From Liolophura sinensis (Eukaryota > Mollusca > Polyplacophora > Chitonida > Chitonidae): a stretch of DNA of 64,000 nt. Numbering within the stretch: the first letter of the stretch is position 1; every line of letters begins with the position of its first letter. A model generated the notes under the pieces. It was not told the origin of the DNA and did no database searches. It saw only the letters and a program-made list of their open reading frames with translations. Below are positions 14,950 to 26,152 of this stretch, piece after piece. The position numbers were made by a program, and so were the translations under genes. The stretch covers positions 58,726,512 through 58,790,511 of the forward strand of contig NC_088301.1 of the NCBI RefSeq assembly GCF_032854445.1, given 5' to 3'.

Positions 14950-15096
14950 TCATGGTCTTTCATCTGATATATACTTCATGTGAGTGTTTTCTTTGCCTTT
15001 AAGAAAATCACGCTCTATAGTCACATTTATGTCCTCTAACTCACTACACGAGCAGCTAATTTCCAGCATTACGTTACCATCACTCTCATTCGTCAT
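14950..15096 (-). CDS. Possible small ORF or exon, 48 aa, unidentified
   Basis: A minus-strand ORF starts at ATG (15096) in a reasonable context (GTGGCCATGA) and ends at TGA (14950-14952). The 48 residues are rich in Asp/Glu and charged residues (MTNESDGNVMLEISCSCSEL at the start), unlike the Ile/Lys/Asn/Phe background of random ORFs in this DNA. No signal peptide, membrane segment or domain is visible. It could be the first or only coding exon of a small gene, a fragment of an older gene, or chance. No neighbouring exon on this strand could be joined to it with confidence. Confidence 0.2.
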   Translation of the reverse strand: MTNESDGNVMLEISCSCSELEDINVTIERDFLKGKENTHMKYISDERP

Positions 15097-18000
15097 GGCC
15101 ACGCAGGCAGAAGAGAATGTTGTAAGATAAGTTTTAATTAGTAAATCAAAAACGATTAGTCCAGCCTACAAAATAGACATTTACTCTACCAACAATTAAG
15201 AAAAATCACTTTCCTGCATGTTGGATTAGTGGGGAATATACCCTATAAAACAGAATGTAAAGTATTGTAAAAAACAATTTATTCAAGACTGTAAACCTTC
15301 AGTAAAGATATGGGGAAATTAAACATCAATGAGCAATTCTCTGAGAACTAGAACTGATAACAGAACATCAAAGTACGTTGGATAATAGAGCAATCTGGAC
15401 AGCATACGTAAATGATGAACATTACCACAAAGCCTACTTTTGCACAAGCTGAGTTTCAGACTATATTTTCACTTTAGTGTCTAGGTGATTAAAGTCCATA
15501 TGCACAAGTAAAATGGCAAATGTCCAAATACACACCTATCAAGCAGAAAATAACGGCTGTCCGAGACCTTCAAATTCACTTCTAACAATCTCAAATCTGT
15601 GATCCTCCTGTGCGGTCTTGGACATTCTTCATGAAGTACTGAAAATAAAAATTAATGCACATCAACTTTTCATAATAGCTGAGTGACCACAACTGTGCTC
15701 CCTGATTTGTTAACAGGAAAGATGTGAATAGCTTGGTGTCAAGAGTTGTGTCCCCCTGGACATGAACACATGGGCATTTATACTCCATCGCCTTTCTCAT
15801 TTCCCTGAACACTACATGATTCACTATCGTAAAAATATAAGTACCTGTATTAATTTGATTGATGTTTAATGCCTTACTCAAGAATACTTCCTTAATTGCA
15901 ATGATGGCTAGATTTATTGGAACAGCAGAAAACCTAGCTGTAGTAAAACAACTCCATAGCATCAAGTGCCTGACAAACACAATCTAAAGTGCAAATCAGC
16001 AAAAACCCTATTCTACCAAGCAACATCATTGGTCACAGCTGTGGAAAGAGCAATATTTCATTTGGATGAGCTAGAAGTAATTAATTTCATCCTTTGCACA
16101 AAAATTCATCTGTGCGCTTGGCTGGTTTTAATACACTATTTCAGTCTCATCACAACAGAATGTCCTGATTGAAAATTGGCCAGTCCCACAGCCCTAGAGC
16201 TGCATCAGTGTGGCACAACAAATGAAAGACACCAGACAGTGTCGGGTCTTCACAAAAAGTATATTTTTATCAGTCTGCACAGAATAATGTCTTCAGAATA
16301 TGCTTAAATGAACCCCTCACAAACATGCGAAAAGCTTGAATAATTACTGCTAACCTTTAAAAAATCTGACCAAGATCAAAACAAAATGTGCAACACATTA
16401 ATGGGCGAAATTCTAGTTCATTCACCCTGGTTGATCTTACATATGCATAACAGTAAAATATTTGTTATTCTCACATGCAGTAAGTTTGTTCAGAGACAGA
16501 AGTACTGTGATAATCAAAGAGAAAAAAAGAAAACATGAAATCATTTTGTTTCTAATACCATCAGGGTGACTAGAACCCAAAGAAGAGTTATAACAATTAG
16601 GTTTACCAAGACTTTATTTATATTAGGTGATTTGGATACATCTAAGAATCGGTAGTATAATACCAGTGTGAAAATTGGCGTTCTCATATTCCTTTGATTA
16701 ACTGCCCTTATGCTAGCATCCCTCAAATTAAAGACTGTGTCCAACAGTCCAAGGAAACTGGCCAAGGCTCTAAGGAAAGAAGCTGCACATTAAGAAACTA
16801 AGTTGTATTCCACAATCATGGGGAATGTATACAGGGAATCTGACAACATCCAAACAAAAACTATTTATTATAATGTACAGTATGGCCTAAAAAGCCTTTC
16901 CAGGTAAGTGAATTTAGAACGTAACAAATCAATGTCAGGGAAATATTTTGAGGTATTTCAATGGAAAACAGTTGATATTCTTAACTACATGTACATCTAT
17001 AACTCATTAAAGGCACCATGAAAGTATGCTTGACTTGGTCGTATGCTGTAGTAAACATGACACTGCTTGACTGAAACTGCATGGCAAAAACAGAGGATCA
17101 GCTTTGTGAATCTTGTAATGCGTCGACCCATGCATGGAGGTAACACGATTGTGCTCAACTTGGTTGAATTTTGGTTCCAGGAAATCATAAGACCTTCTCA
17201 ACACAAAGCCATTGCAGTACAAAATTGCAACGGTCCGCCTACTTCAGAAGATATTGTCTTCTGGCGACCACACCTCCTGCCAAACTGAGGGTTAATATAT
17301 TGGTAAGAATACTTTAGGGAACCAAGAGGTCCAGTGCATATAATTAATGATCGAAATTTTACTACTGCAGCATTGGTATGAAGATATATAATACATGTAT
17401 CTATGGTTCATGGATATGATCCAACGAGAATTTTGTGGTAACAGATATTGGAAACCAATGGCTTCCAGGAACAGATCAAAATATATTCCAGACTTTGCAC
17501 AATCAACATATCCATTTCATAAGGATGGGTTCCACCAATAAGATATTGATATTTGCTGGACTGGTATCCCAGATTATGACTTACAAAAACTTCAAACAGG
17601 TAGAGACTGAGGAAACCAAATTGCCTTGTAAGTACCTAACAAAGTTCAACCCTTACATTTCTTGAGAGCTGGGTGTTAACCTGCATCCATATTAGAGATA
17701 GCTAGTAGGCTTAAGGACAATCACATACTAATTTAAAGCTCATCATTATTACTTTTGTTGCTGAAACTTACACTTTTCCAAGCAAACATCAAAACACCTA
17801 GGCAAGATCAAAAGAATTCTCATAACCTGACAAACTGAGCAATGCAGTTGTGGGCAAAGTTTTAGGTCCATGACAGTATATCCTCTTGTTCAAGTACTTC
17901 ATCACATGGTTGCACAATGAACTTCTTAGCACTTGTATAAACATACTTAAATCATGAAACGGTGTTTAGTTTAATTCTGAATTTCTCCACAGCTACATAC

Positions 18001-19710
18001 AATACAGTTTATAGAAAGACCAATGTCTGAAAACAACTTTATATGATGTATTTGGTTTATTTTATTTGTGTGCTTTTTGCTCAGTCTAATGACTTGATGG
18101 TTTAGTTTAGCAAAAAGGCTGTTTATTAAGAAAGCAATTAGTGTTGAACAAAGGTATAATGGGTCTGGCATAAGCAATACCAACAATCTGCACTTCAAGC
18201 TCTAGCACTGGGTATGCCAGGGGCTCCCTAGTTTGTTTATTTCTGCATCCAATTCTTATGTCGTTGGGCATTAAAAACTTGTCCAGTAAAGTAGCAAGTG
18301 CATTTACATATGAAGTACATGTACTATAAAATTTGAAATGAAGAGTGCTGTGGTCAACAGCCAAAAAAACAGTGTCATTAACTGGTCTGATTGTCTAAAA
18401 TTCATGTGGAAAATCTGTCAAAGGTTAATTAAGTACCAGTTTGCCTGGTTTTGTCAACTTACAAGAGGGAAACATTTAAAACTTAAAAGAAAAAATGGTG
18501 TTAGTCTACAGCAAATCACCTAAAATTTCCTGGAATTTTTCACCAACTTACATGTATATTTGTCTAAAACTGTGTTAACTGTGAAAGTGAAAATTCTAAT
18601 TGTAATTAAAACATGCTTCAAAATAAGCTGTTTTCCCTGCCACTGTTTTCTGTACATTTTCTTCAGAATTCTCTGTTTAGTCTTTTCAACGGCTAAAGTT
18701 TGTCTATAAATGAACACTTTAGAACACAATTAAGTGGCTCTGACTGTTAGCAGTCAGAAGACAGGTGGCAAAGATACAAAACTGTATGTCTATTATATTT
18801 ATAAGTTTGCAATGATAAGCACCACACACTTTTCAGTTACAATCCTGTGTATTGCATCTGTCTTTACATTTTCAGAAACATGAAAAGGTAAATTAAAATG
18901 AAGAAAATGTATTGTGACCTTCATGTTGTATCAGTGATTCACCATTTGACGTTTTGCGCAATAGTAATATTTCACGTATCTAGTTGTGCAGACAGTTGTG
19001 CAAAATGTAAATGTATGTATTTAATACCTGTATCTCCCAATCTTCAAAGCGTAAAATATCCAAAAGTGCAATTTTCTGCGGAAAAATTCAGGGAATTCAT
19101 CGCAAACTGACCTTATCAATGGTAAAAGCAAATGTTTGCAAATTACATTTTCCTGACTGAACTGTCTTACCCCTGATCCAGTCTGACAATGAAATAAGCT
19201 TAACATTTATTTCTGTTTCAAATTTATTTAAATTTGGGCATTTATTATACTCATTATGCTGACAGCTTATACCGATGTATCACTTTGCTTAATGTCTGCT
19301 ACAATGGTATAAACATAAATTTAATATCACAAAACCACATGCATTTGATTTATGCAAGAAGACAAAAACCTAGGTGTAGTCATAGTTTTTCCTTCTTGAG
19401 AGTTGGACAAAGAATATACTGTATTTCATCTAGAGAATGGTATATTCAGAAGCATATAAAGGCCTTAAAATGTTACTTTTGCCAACAAGTTGCTTTTCCT
19501 TAACTATAAGAAATTGATCACGCTATACAGGACACTTACAATAACTCTTTAAGATGTATGAATCAATCAAAATCACTTGAAAAATGCTAAATTTTAGGAG
19601 AAACACAGTAAGTATATCCAATTACTGATAATTAAGATAATTAAACATAACTGCCACTGAGACTAACCTTCCAGCATTTCAATTAACCATGTTAACATTT
19701 AACCATACAG
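15097..19710. other. Gene-free stretch
   Basis: AT-rich non-coding DNA with a truncated copy of the MITE-like repeat (16247-16347). The longest ORFs (minus strand 15591-15980; plus strand 17067-17288 with overlapping minus-strand ORFs) have no recognisable domain. At 17600-17627 a short open segment lies between a CAAACAG acceptor and a GTAAGT donor and could be a microexon, but nothing supports its use. Confidence 0.45.
16247..16347 (+). repeat. MITE-like dispersed repeat, copy 2 (right half)
   Basis: It matches the right half of the copies at 0.96 and 59.3 kb: TCTTCACAAAAAGT, then CTTCAGAATATGCTTAAAT, then ACAAACATGCGAAAAGCTTG. The left half of the element is absent, so this copy is truncated at its 5' side. 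The end carries the same CATGCGAAAA terminal motif that pairs with the left terminus of the full copy. Confidence 0.55.
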
Positions 19711-19866
19711 GTATATGTGGAAGGAGGAACAACTCAGACTCTTCAAAGTGTTCAATGTATGATACCGACGCAGCAGGATTTGGGAATAATGATGATAGCA
19801 TGACTGAACGGATGTCAGACCACTTTGATTCACTTATTGCAGCAGAAGAAATTGGCAATTGTGTTG
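19711..19866 (+). CDS. Candidate isolated internal exon, unidentified
   Basis: An open segment of 156 nt lies between an acceptor (AACCATACAG) and a GTAATA donor. It is symmetric (phase 1 at both ends) and encodes about 52 acidic, Asn/Asp/Ser-rich residues, including YDTDAAGFGNNDD and DHFDSLIAAEEIGNCV, a composition unlike random AT-rich ORFs. A possible following exon begins at 20036 behind a strong pyrimidine tract (TTTTTTTTCGTTTTAACAG) and would add eight residues and a stop in the right phase. No upstream partner was found and no domain is recognised. It may be an exon of a gene with long introns, a remnant, or chance. Confidence 0.3.
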
Positions 19867-21081
19867 GTAATATCATGTTTAAAAGCAAATAACACCCATA
19901 AACAAAAACATGCTTGCATTGAATTGAAACATAGTGAAATGTTTCACCATGTTGTTCACATCACGTTTGAATTTCACCTTCATTTTCAACAAACTTACAG
20001 CCAAAGTTTTTGTCCATTTTTTTTCGTTTTAACAGTTGTCCACACTATTCAAACGTATTAATTGTACTGAATGACTGCTTGGTTACTATTCAACATGTCA
20101 CCAACTTACGCCTGCCCGTTATTTCTTGTCCACGGTATATGTATGCCTTTGTAAATGGCCCTTTGGGACTATCCAGTATGGTGTGCCGCATGTAGTGTCT
20201 ATACACGTCCCAAAATTTTACCCTCGATGGGTTTTAGTATTCTTATGTAGGAAACTGCGTGCATATATATAGCCTGTTTATATATCACATGTTACAAGTG
20301 TGAACGGCATTCCTGCCCGAGTACAGTTGGATTTGGCCGCTGGAAAATGTGATTTTGTGGAACTCAAACATGATCAATTTTGGATAGTTTTGATATATGT
20401 CCATGTATTTCAATTTCAAATGGGCATTTTCTCAATTTACAATCATCGGTTTAAAAAAATTGAGCTCTCAGGCCCGTAACCCATCAGCAACAGGTAAATC
20501 GCACACACTAATGCTAACTGGAAAACATTAATTATTTTATCATATTAAGCCCATTCGAAAGTAGCGAAAAAATAGAAATGTTCCATCGACTGAATAAATA
20601 GCACTGTCCCATACAAACTGTATCTTCCCGTGCAGTGGTCGTGTAGATGTGATTAAAATGATCACTTAGAATCATTTGGAGAATGTGCGCACAATTTGGA
20701 GGACGTTTCTGCGCATGTTGGAATACTTTTCCTATCATTCACCCTGTCTGGAAAATTTCATTCAGAGCAGAGAGGCAAAGCCGGAAATGTCTGGCCAGAT
20801 AGCTGGGCTGACTGGGTGAGTTGTTCCTCCTTCCATATATATGTCCATGATTTAAACAAGATAATAACCAAGATAGACATTATTATAATGAGACATTTTC
20901 ATAGAGAATTTCATGGTCATAACTAATGTACATAAAGATTAAAGTCTTTTTGAACACAATCCATTGTGAGATGTCACCCAAATGGTCTAAATAAATTTAC
21001 TATCACCAACTGTTTTCACTTCATGGGTGTGAATAACACAGCCAGTCTCTGCAAAAGCACCTATCAAGCACATTTGTGAAT
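19867..21081. other. Gene-free stretch and likely 3' flank of CCDC51 copy A
   Basis: The right-hand part will include the 3' UTR of the minus-strand CCDC51 gene that stops at 21082. No AATAAA on the minus strand was found close to that stop. Around 20787-20815 an ATG-initiated open segment of 29 nt ends at a good GTGAGT donor on the plus strand; I could not connect it to anything downstream. Confidence 0.4.
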
Positions 21082-24000
21082 TTAAGAGCCTTTAAATAAA
21101 CTGGATATTACAGCAACACCCAGGGCTACACCGGCATAAACAGCTGTGACTGTGGCCAAGGAGCCAAGCTTAATTCGCCAGGACAAGTTGTCTTGGGTTT
21201 CTTTAAGAAGTCCTTGAACCTGTGGTCCAACATACACCACAGTTGCCTCCCCTTGTCGAGCTCTCTCTGTGGCCAGCAGCTCTTTGATTTCCCTCATTTC
21301 TGCCTCCACGGCACTGTCCTGCCGAGAAACTATGTCCAGAATCTCCTTAGTCTGTTTTTCCAACATGACTGATGACTGAGAGATGTTTGGGTTTTGAGAT
21401 GTTGCTTTCTTAAGCGATGTCTGTCCTGTGGATCCCAACGTGGATCGAAGTTCTGCTAGAAACTCCTCCATTCTATTGAACTGTGTTTTGGTTGTTGTGG
21501 CTAATTCTGCAGCTAAAACACGAAAATCGGTTCTCTGTTCAGCAGATTCTTTTATTATACCTCTCAGCTCTCTTACACGAAAGTAGTTGTTCACGGAAGT
21601 CCCTAATATGCCAATCGTAGCACCAATAACTGAGCCAATGAGAGACCAGTATTTTGTACGTTCAGCCCTCGCTCTTTCTCTCTCATGACTTTCTCTTACC
21701 GCTGAAGACAAAATATTAAACTTGTCCCTTTCTGACTTATCAATACTGGCTATCTCTTGCTCCAAGGCCTGTTCCTGCTTGATCATGTTGTGTTCTTGGG
21801 TGACAAGGTCTAAGTAAAGCTGTTCACCCCTGTTTGCTTTTTCTCTCTTATTACCAATAGACCGGAGCTCAGCCTGGATTTCTGACAGCAAAGTCTGCCT
21901 TTCTCTCCTTAGCGTCTGTGCCATCAAAAACTCCTTTTCTGCCTACAAGACAAAAACAAAATTGATCAAAAATTATAACCAACTTTTGCACATATATGTA
22001 TTTTTGCAAAGTTGAAACTCAGTGAATGGCAAATGATTTACTAAACACCTACATGTACATCCATACTTAAATTTATACATTTACTGGATTGTTTATCATC
22101 ACGTGTAATAAGGTTTATGCATATAGATGAGTTTCTAATACATGTATCCACACTCATCAACATTCCACATGTGAAAGAGCAACGTTCAGAGTTATTTATG
22201 CACCTTTTAAATTTGATTTTGGAGACAAAACTAGACTTTAGCACGTTGTACTCACGAATATCTCACATGATGATGACCAGCATTATGGTGGAAGGAAACC
22301 GAACAGAGCCCGTTGGAAATCCATGACCATGCAGACATTCCCAAGTATGACTTCACAGCCATGGCATTGGTGAGAGGCTCATGGGTCATTTCAGAATGGA
22401 AGCTTAGCAGTAGACTTTCCACAGAATGGTACTTTGACATTTCAAAGCACTTTTTACATGTGTTGATTATATTTCCTATAACTGTTTTGAATATCAGAGA
22501 AAATTTCGGCTCTATATTCAAGAAATTACTGAACTACTGTTGACCTAAAGTACATAAATTGTCAAGGATCATTTTGTACTTTTTTCCTCTAACCTGACTT
22601 TGACTCCCACAATGCACCATGCATTAAGGCAGTCACATTATGCAACAGAATTTAGTGTATGAAAGGAATCAAGACAGACACATACTGTATTTATTTCTTT
22701 ATTTATTTATAATATTTCACTGTTGTCTAATGCAACATTCAAGAATGTTTCACTTATCTGTGGGTAGTTTTGTGGGTGATGGAAACCAGAGTGCCTGGCT
22801 TAAACTACTGACCTTTGGTAAGTTACTAACAAACTTTCCCACATGTGATATATAAATATGCGCCATCCTTACTGTCACCTATTTACAAGTTCCCTGTCCA
22901 AGGCCAGTTGTCAGCAATGGGAAACAGTAGAACCCATCGTTTCCTTTTGTGACGCTGGAGTGCATGTCTACTTCATAGATGTTTTATGAGCACAATTACA
23001 ACAAGTGAGTTCGAGTGCTTAGGGTTTAATGTCATACTTTACAATTTTTCAGCCATATGAACACATAAGAGTCCTTAGAGTGCATATGTCTCCTTGTTGT
23101 AAGATAGATTTCCACCGCTTTTTAACTAGTGCTGCTTGACTGAGATGTCTTACCAAAGGCAAGTAAGTTTCCCCACCCGAACCAGTACACTAATACATGG
23201 TCAACCCGTCGTTGCACTATCCCCATTATGCTGAAGGCCAAGCGAGGAAGCTACAACTTCCTCTTTTAAGGTCTTAAGTGTGACCCAACCCAGTACTGAC
23301 AATGGATCAATTGCACATACACCAATAATTGTGACGTAATAAAGGAAAGAACAGCTTTGAATCGTCTTGATAGTGGCGGGATGGAATTTTACATGTTCCC
23401 CATTGAAAGGCAAGCATGTTAAGCAAATAGACCACTGCTGATTTGATACAGGGTTAATTCAAGATATTTCCCTCATATGACAGTCACAGTGGTCAGCTTT
23501 ATGAGTGGAGAAAACTGAAGTGCCTAAAGACTCAGCTGAGCCAGAAAGCACCCCTGAGACAATAATAGAACTTTTAGAGCCCCCCTGAGGTCCATGGACA
23601 ATATAGACTGCAAACCAGAAACTTTGAACTGGCTGTTCTATCAAACATTATACAGAAGGGGTAAGTACATGGGCAGGATAGAAAATCATAGCAAGTAGTT
23701 GCAGAGATGACCACCAGAAACTAGATCACCCAACTAATTATATATCAATGTTTTATCCCATATATCTCAGATTTAACCTAGTCTGCTGTCCTGCACAGGT
23801 TTATGGGTGCAAGGCGGCCAGTGCTCAAGACGACACTTGAAGGGGCACACTCGGGTGGGGAGGTAAGTGGTGGTGGGCTGCTGAGGGGGCCTCGACCTGG
23901 CCTCTTATCCTATTACTTCAACTGATTGCTGATATGGTTTATGGCTATTTGAACCTACCGTTACATATTTTGGACTTCAAGCCTAGGTTTATAACATGCC

Positions 24001-24303
24001 ACCCCTTTCGGAAAGGGTACAGGACGGTACGGTTTGGTTTGTTACTGTGATTATGTCGCATACTCACAACCCGTAATGTAGTCAGTGCCGGCTACCTACC
24101 TTGATGACATTTTCTTGTGCATCGCGTACTTCAGAAAGTCCAACAATGTCCTCATAAGCTTGCAAAAGGCGATTGATTTTCTCATTCGCTACAGTACTAG
24201 CTGTTGTTATGGATTTTTGATTTGCCAAATGTCTCTTAATTATACAATTTGGTGATAACCATGTGTTCATCCTTCGAAACACATGTCTACTGGTGACCGC
24301 CAT
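21082..24303 (-). CDS. CCDC51: CCDC51/MITOK-like mitochondrial inner-membrane protein, copy A
   Basis: Two coding exons on the minus strand: 24303-24100 (68 codons, GTAGGT donor) and 21942-21082 (TTGTAG acceptor, phase 0), giving 354 aa. CCDC51 is the pore-forming subunit proposed for the mitochondrial ATP-sensitive potassium channel, working with ABCB8. The N-terminus is Arg/Ser/Thr-rich and free of acidic residues for about 40 residues, as expected of a mitochondrial presequence. Next come the family motif YEDIVGLSEVRDAQ (human CCDC51 has YEEFVGLNEVREAQ), a long charged coiled coil (about residues 69-160) with the hallmark SSAVRESHERERARAERTK, a first membrane helix (about 166-185, YWSLIGSVIGATIGILGTS), a second coiled coil, and a second membrane helix near the C-terminus (about 331-350). 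Length is close to that of the human protein (411 aa). The ATG context (AAAGATGGC) is good. Copy B lies directly upstream on the same strand. The 2.2-kb intron holds a SINE remnant and a MITE-like fragment. Confidence 0.9.
22161..22240 (+). repeat. MITE-like dispersed repeat, copy 4 (left part)
   Basis: It matches the left portion of the 59.3-kb copy: CACATGTGAAAGAGCAACGTTC, then TTATTTATGCACC, then AAATTTGATTTTGGAGACAA, with the same spacing. The right half is missing. It sits in the intron of CCDC51 copy A and is followed within about 10 bp by a degenerate SINE. Confidence 0.5.
22250..22395 (-). mobile_element. Degenerate tRNA-derived SINE fragment
   Basis: Recognisable from the blocks CTCACGAATATCTCAC, CCAGCATTATGGTGG, GGAAACCGAACAGAGCC and GCATTGGTGAGAGGCTC, which match the intact copies at 29.2 and 61.7 kb. 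There is an internal deletion between the CATGCAGAC and GACTTCACAGCC blocks and the tRNA-like end is lost. It lies in the CCDC51 copy A intron and is older than the intact copies. Confidence 0.75.
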
Positions 24304-24505
24304 CTTTGTATTTTCCGAAACGGAGTATTGTCCCCTGGTCTGCCTACCACACAATATATGAAAAATAAACATTATGTAATCGTGCATTGCAGACTTCTTG
24401 TGGGCCTTAACAATGATGATCGGTGGGCTTTGAAAGGGAAACTTCCCAAAAATTAGAATAAAAAATAAACTGAATTACTCAAAAGTGCAGAAACGTGATT
24501 AATGC
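24304..24505. promoter_or_regulatory. Short spacer holding the presumed CCDC51-A promoter
   Basis: Only about 200 bp separate the copy A start codon from the poly(A) signal of copy B upstream on the same strand. The copy A promoter and 5' UTR must lie here or overlap the end of copy B. No TATA box in a convincing position was seen. The placement is inferred from spacing only. Confidence 0.35.
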
Positions 24506-24511
24506 TTTATT
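24506..24511 (-). terminator. Poly(A) signal of CCDC51 copy B
   Basis: A canonical AATAAA on the minus strand (TTTATT on the plus strand), about 400 nt after the copy B stop codon. It is the first such hexamer I see downstream, and lies just before the presumed promoter of copy A. An A/T homopolymer region at about 24711-24736 falls inside this 3' UTR. Confidence 0.5.
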
Positions 24512-24908
24512 TATAAACTGAACAGGGAAAATATATATGTCTAAATTGTGGGTATGTTTGTTCTTTTTTTCATTTGAGCAGAGTGAAGAAACTATTAAAA
24601 TATGCAAGTTGCTCAAAACCTTCAAAACAAGGTTTAGTCTGCGTGGATGATTTAATAGCTGATAAGATATGACATAACTGTAAGCAAATATACAAATATA
24701 GGAAAGTATAAAAAAAAAAAAAATAAAAAAAAAAAGATGTTACTGCCAGAGTGCATTCAATGCAAACTGTCAAGTTCATAAACATAATTGAATAAATTGA
24801 AGAAACAATATAATTACCGATATATCAATTGCATACAATTAACCAACAATGATAAACCACGTAGTACTTAAACAGTATTGTCTCAAGTTTGCCATATCAT
24901 AAAAGAAC

Positions 24909-26152
24909 TCATGTTTTTTTAAAGATGGCAAGCACAGCTGCCAAAATAAATGATACTCCAACACAAACAGCAGTGGCAGTCACTATGGATTTTGCAGAAG
25001 TCTCCTTTGTGTCAGCTTCTAGAATACTTCCATGATGTTTCACAATATCTAAGATTTCCTTGGTATGTTTTTCTGTGACAGTTGCCGAGCTGTGCGTTTT
25101 AGAATGGAGTTCACCTAACTGCTCTTCAATTCTAGTAATCTGTGCTTTTGTTTTGTGTGAATGGCTTGATTCCATTTCTCGCAACGCATTTCCCTGATCA
25201 GCTGAATCTTTTATCATTGCACGGAGTTCTTGCATTCTCCTGTAGTCATTTGCAGATGTACCAATAATACCAACAGTAGCACCAATGGCAGAGCCAATAA
25301 TAGACCAGTACCGAGTCCGTTTAGCTTTTTCTCTCTCTTTGTCATGACTAACACGCACTGCTACGGATAGCATGGCAAACTTGTCCTTTTCTGATTGCTC
25401 AGTCTGTGCTATCTGCTGTTCAAGACACCGAATCTGCCCAAGTAAGTTGCTTTCTTGTCTGAGTAGTTTTAAACATTGTTGTTCTTCATTTACTGCTTTT
25501 TCGCGTTCCTTAATGACATCCCGTAATCGTGTCTGCTTCTCATTTAACGAATGTTGCTTTGATCGCCTGTTTTCCTGCACCTCCACAAATTCTTCTTCAG
25601 CCTGCATGAATAAAACATGATCAGTTACAACTACAAATAAACCTGCTTCATTTTGTCACATTCTCAACAAACTTAATAACCTTAGTTGTTTTATGAAATG
25701 TGTACTATTTACTAATATGTGTGGCTGAATTTCAGTTTGGCAAAACTAAATACTGGTATGGTAAGTAAATCATAAAGAAACCCTGGAGGCCTTGCAAACC
25801 TACAGTATACTGTTTGTTGATTCCAGTAACACACAATGTAGCCAACAGGGCGTTGGAACTCCCTCTCCTTTTCCATCGCAGAAGGTTATGTATTAATATG
25901 TGCAGAGAAACTATGAAGAGACAATATTCAAATGACCAACCAAACCTGTATGACGTTTTCTTGTGCCACACGTACTTCGGAAACACCAACAATATCTTCG
26001 TAAACTTGAAGTATTCGACTAGCTTTGCGATTACTATATGTTTTAACTTTAGCCTGTAGTTTGCCACGACAAAACAAGTGCCTATGAACACTATAACTGG
26101 GCTGCAAATTTGTACAAATCTCGCGCCGCAAACGCCGATTGGCTGTCGCCAT
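24909..26152 (-). CDS. CCDC51: CCDC51/MITOK-like mitochondrial inner-membrane protein, copy B (shortened)
   Basis: Two coding exons: 26152-25946 (69 codons, ending at CATACAG before GTTTGG) and 25601-24909 (TTCATGCAG acceptor), together 299 aa. The exon structure and the phase-0 intron position are the same as in copy A, so this is a tandem duplicate. Shared features: an Arg-rich presequence-like N-terminus, YEDIVGVSEVRVAQENVI, a coiled coil, AKRTRYWSIIGSAIGATVG with the first membrane helix, the block TKEILDIV, and a C-terminal membrane helix (SIVTATAVCVGVSFILAAVL). Compared with copy A it lacks about 17 residues before TKEILDIV and about 30-40 residues just before the second helix, and pairwise divergence is considerable. 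Both helices and the coiled coil remain, so it is probably functional. It lies 5' of copy A on the same strand and diverges from PARP3. Confidence 0.88.

Noticed and set aside
15591-15980. 129-codon minus-strand ORF
   Set aside because: Parts look protein-like, but no domain, no clear start and no paired splice sites were found. It could be a remnant of an old element; not supportable as a gene.
17067-17288. Overlapping ORFs on both strands (73 aa plus; 63 and 71 aa minus)
   Set aside because: Three overlapping frames open in one 200-bp stretch suggests a locally stop-poor sequence, possibly an unrecognised repeat, and none resembles a known protein.
20787-20815. First coding exon (ATG to GTGAGT) on the plus strand
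   Set aside because: Short, and no downstream exon on the plus strand could be joined before PARP3, which has its own start codon.
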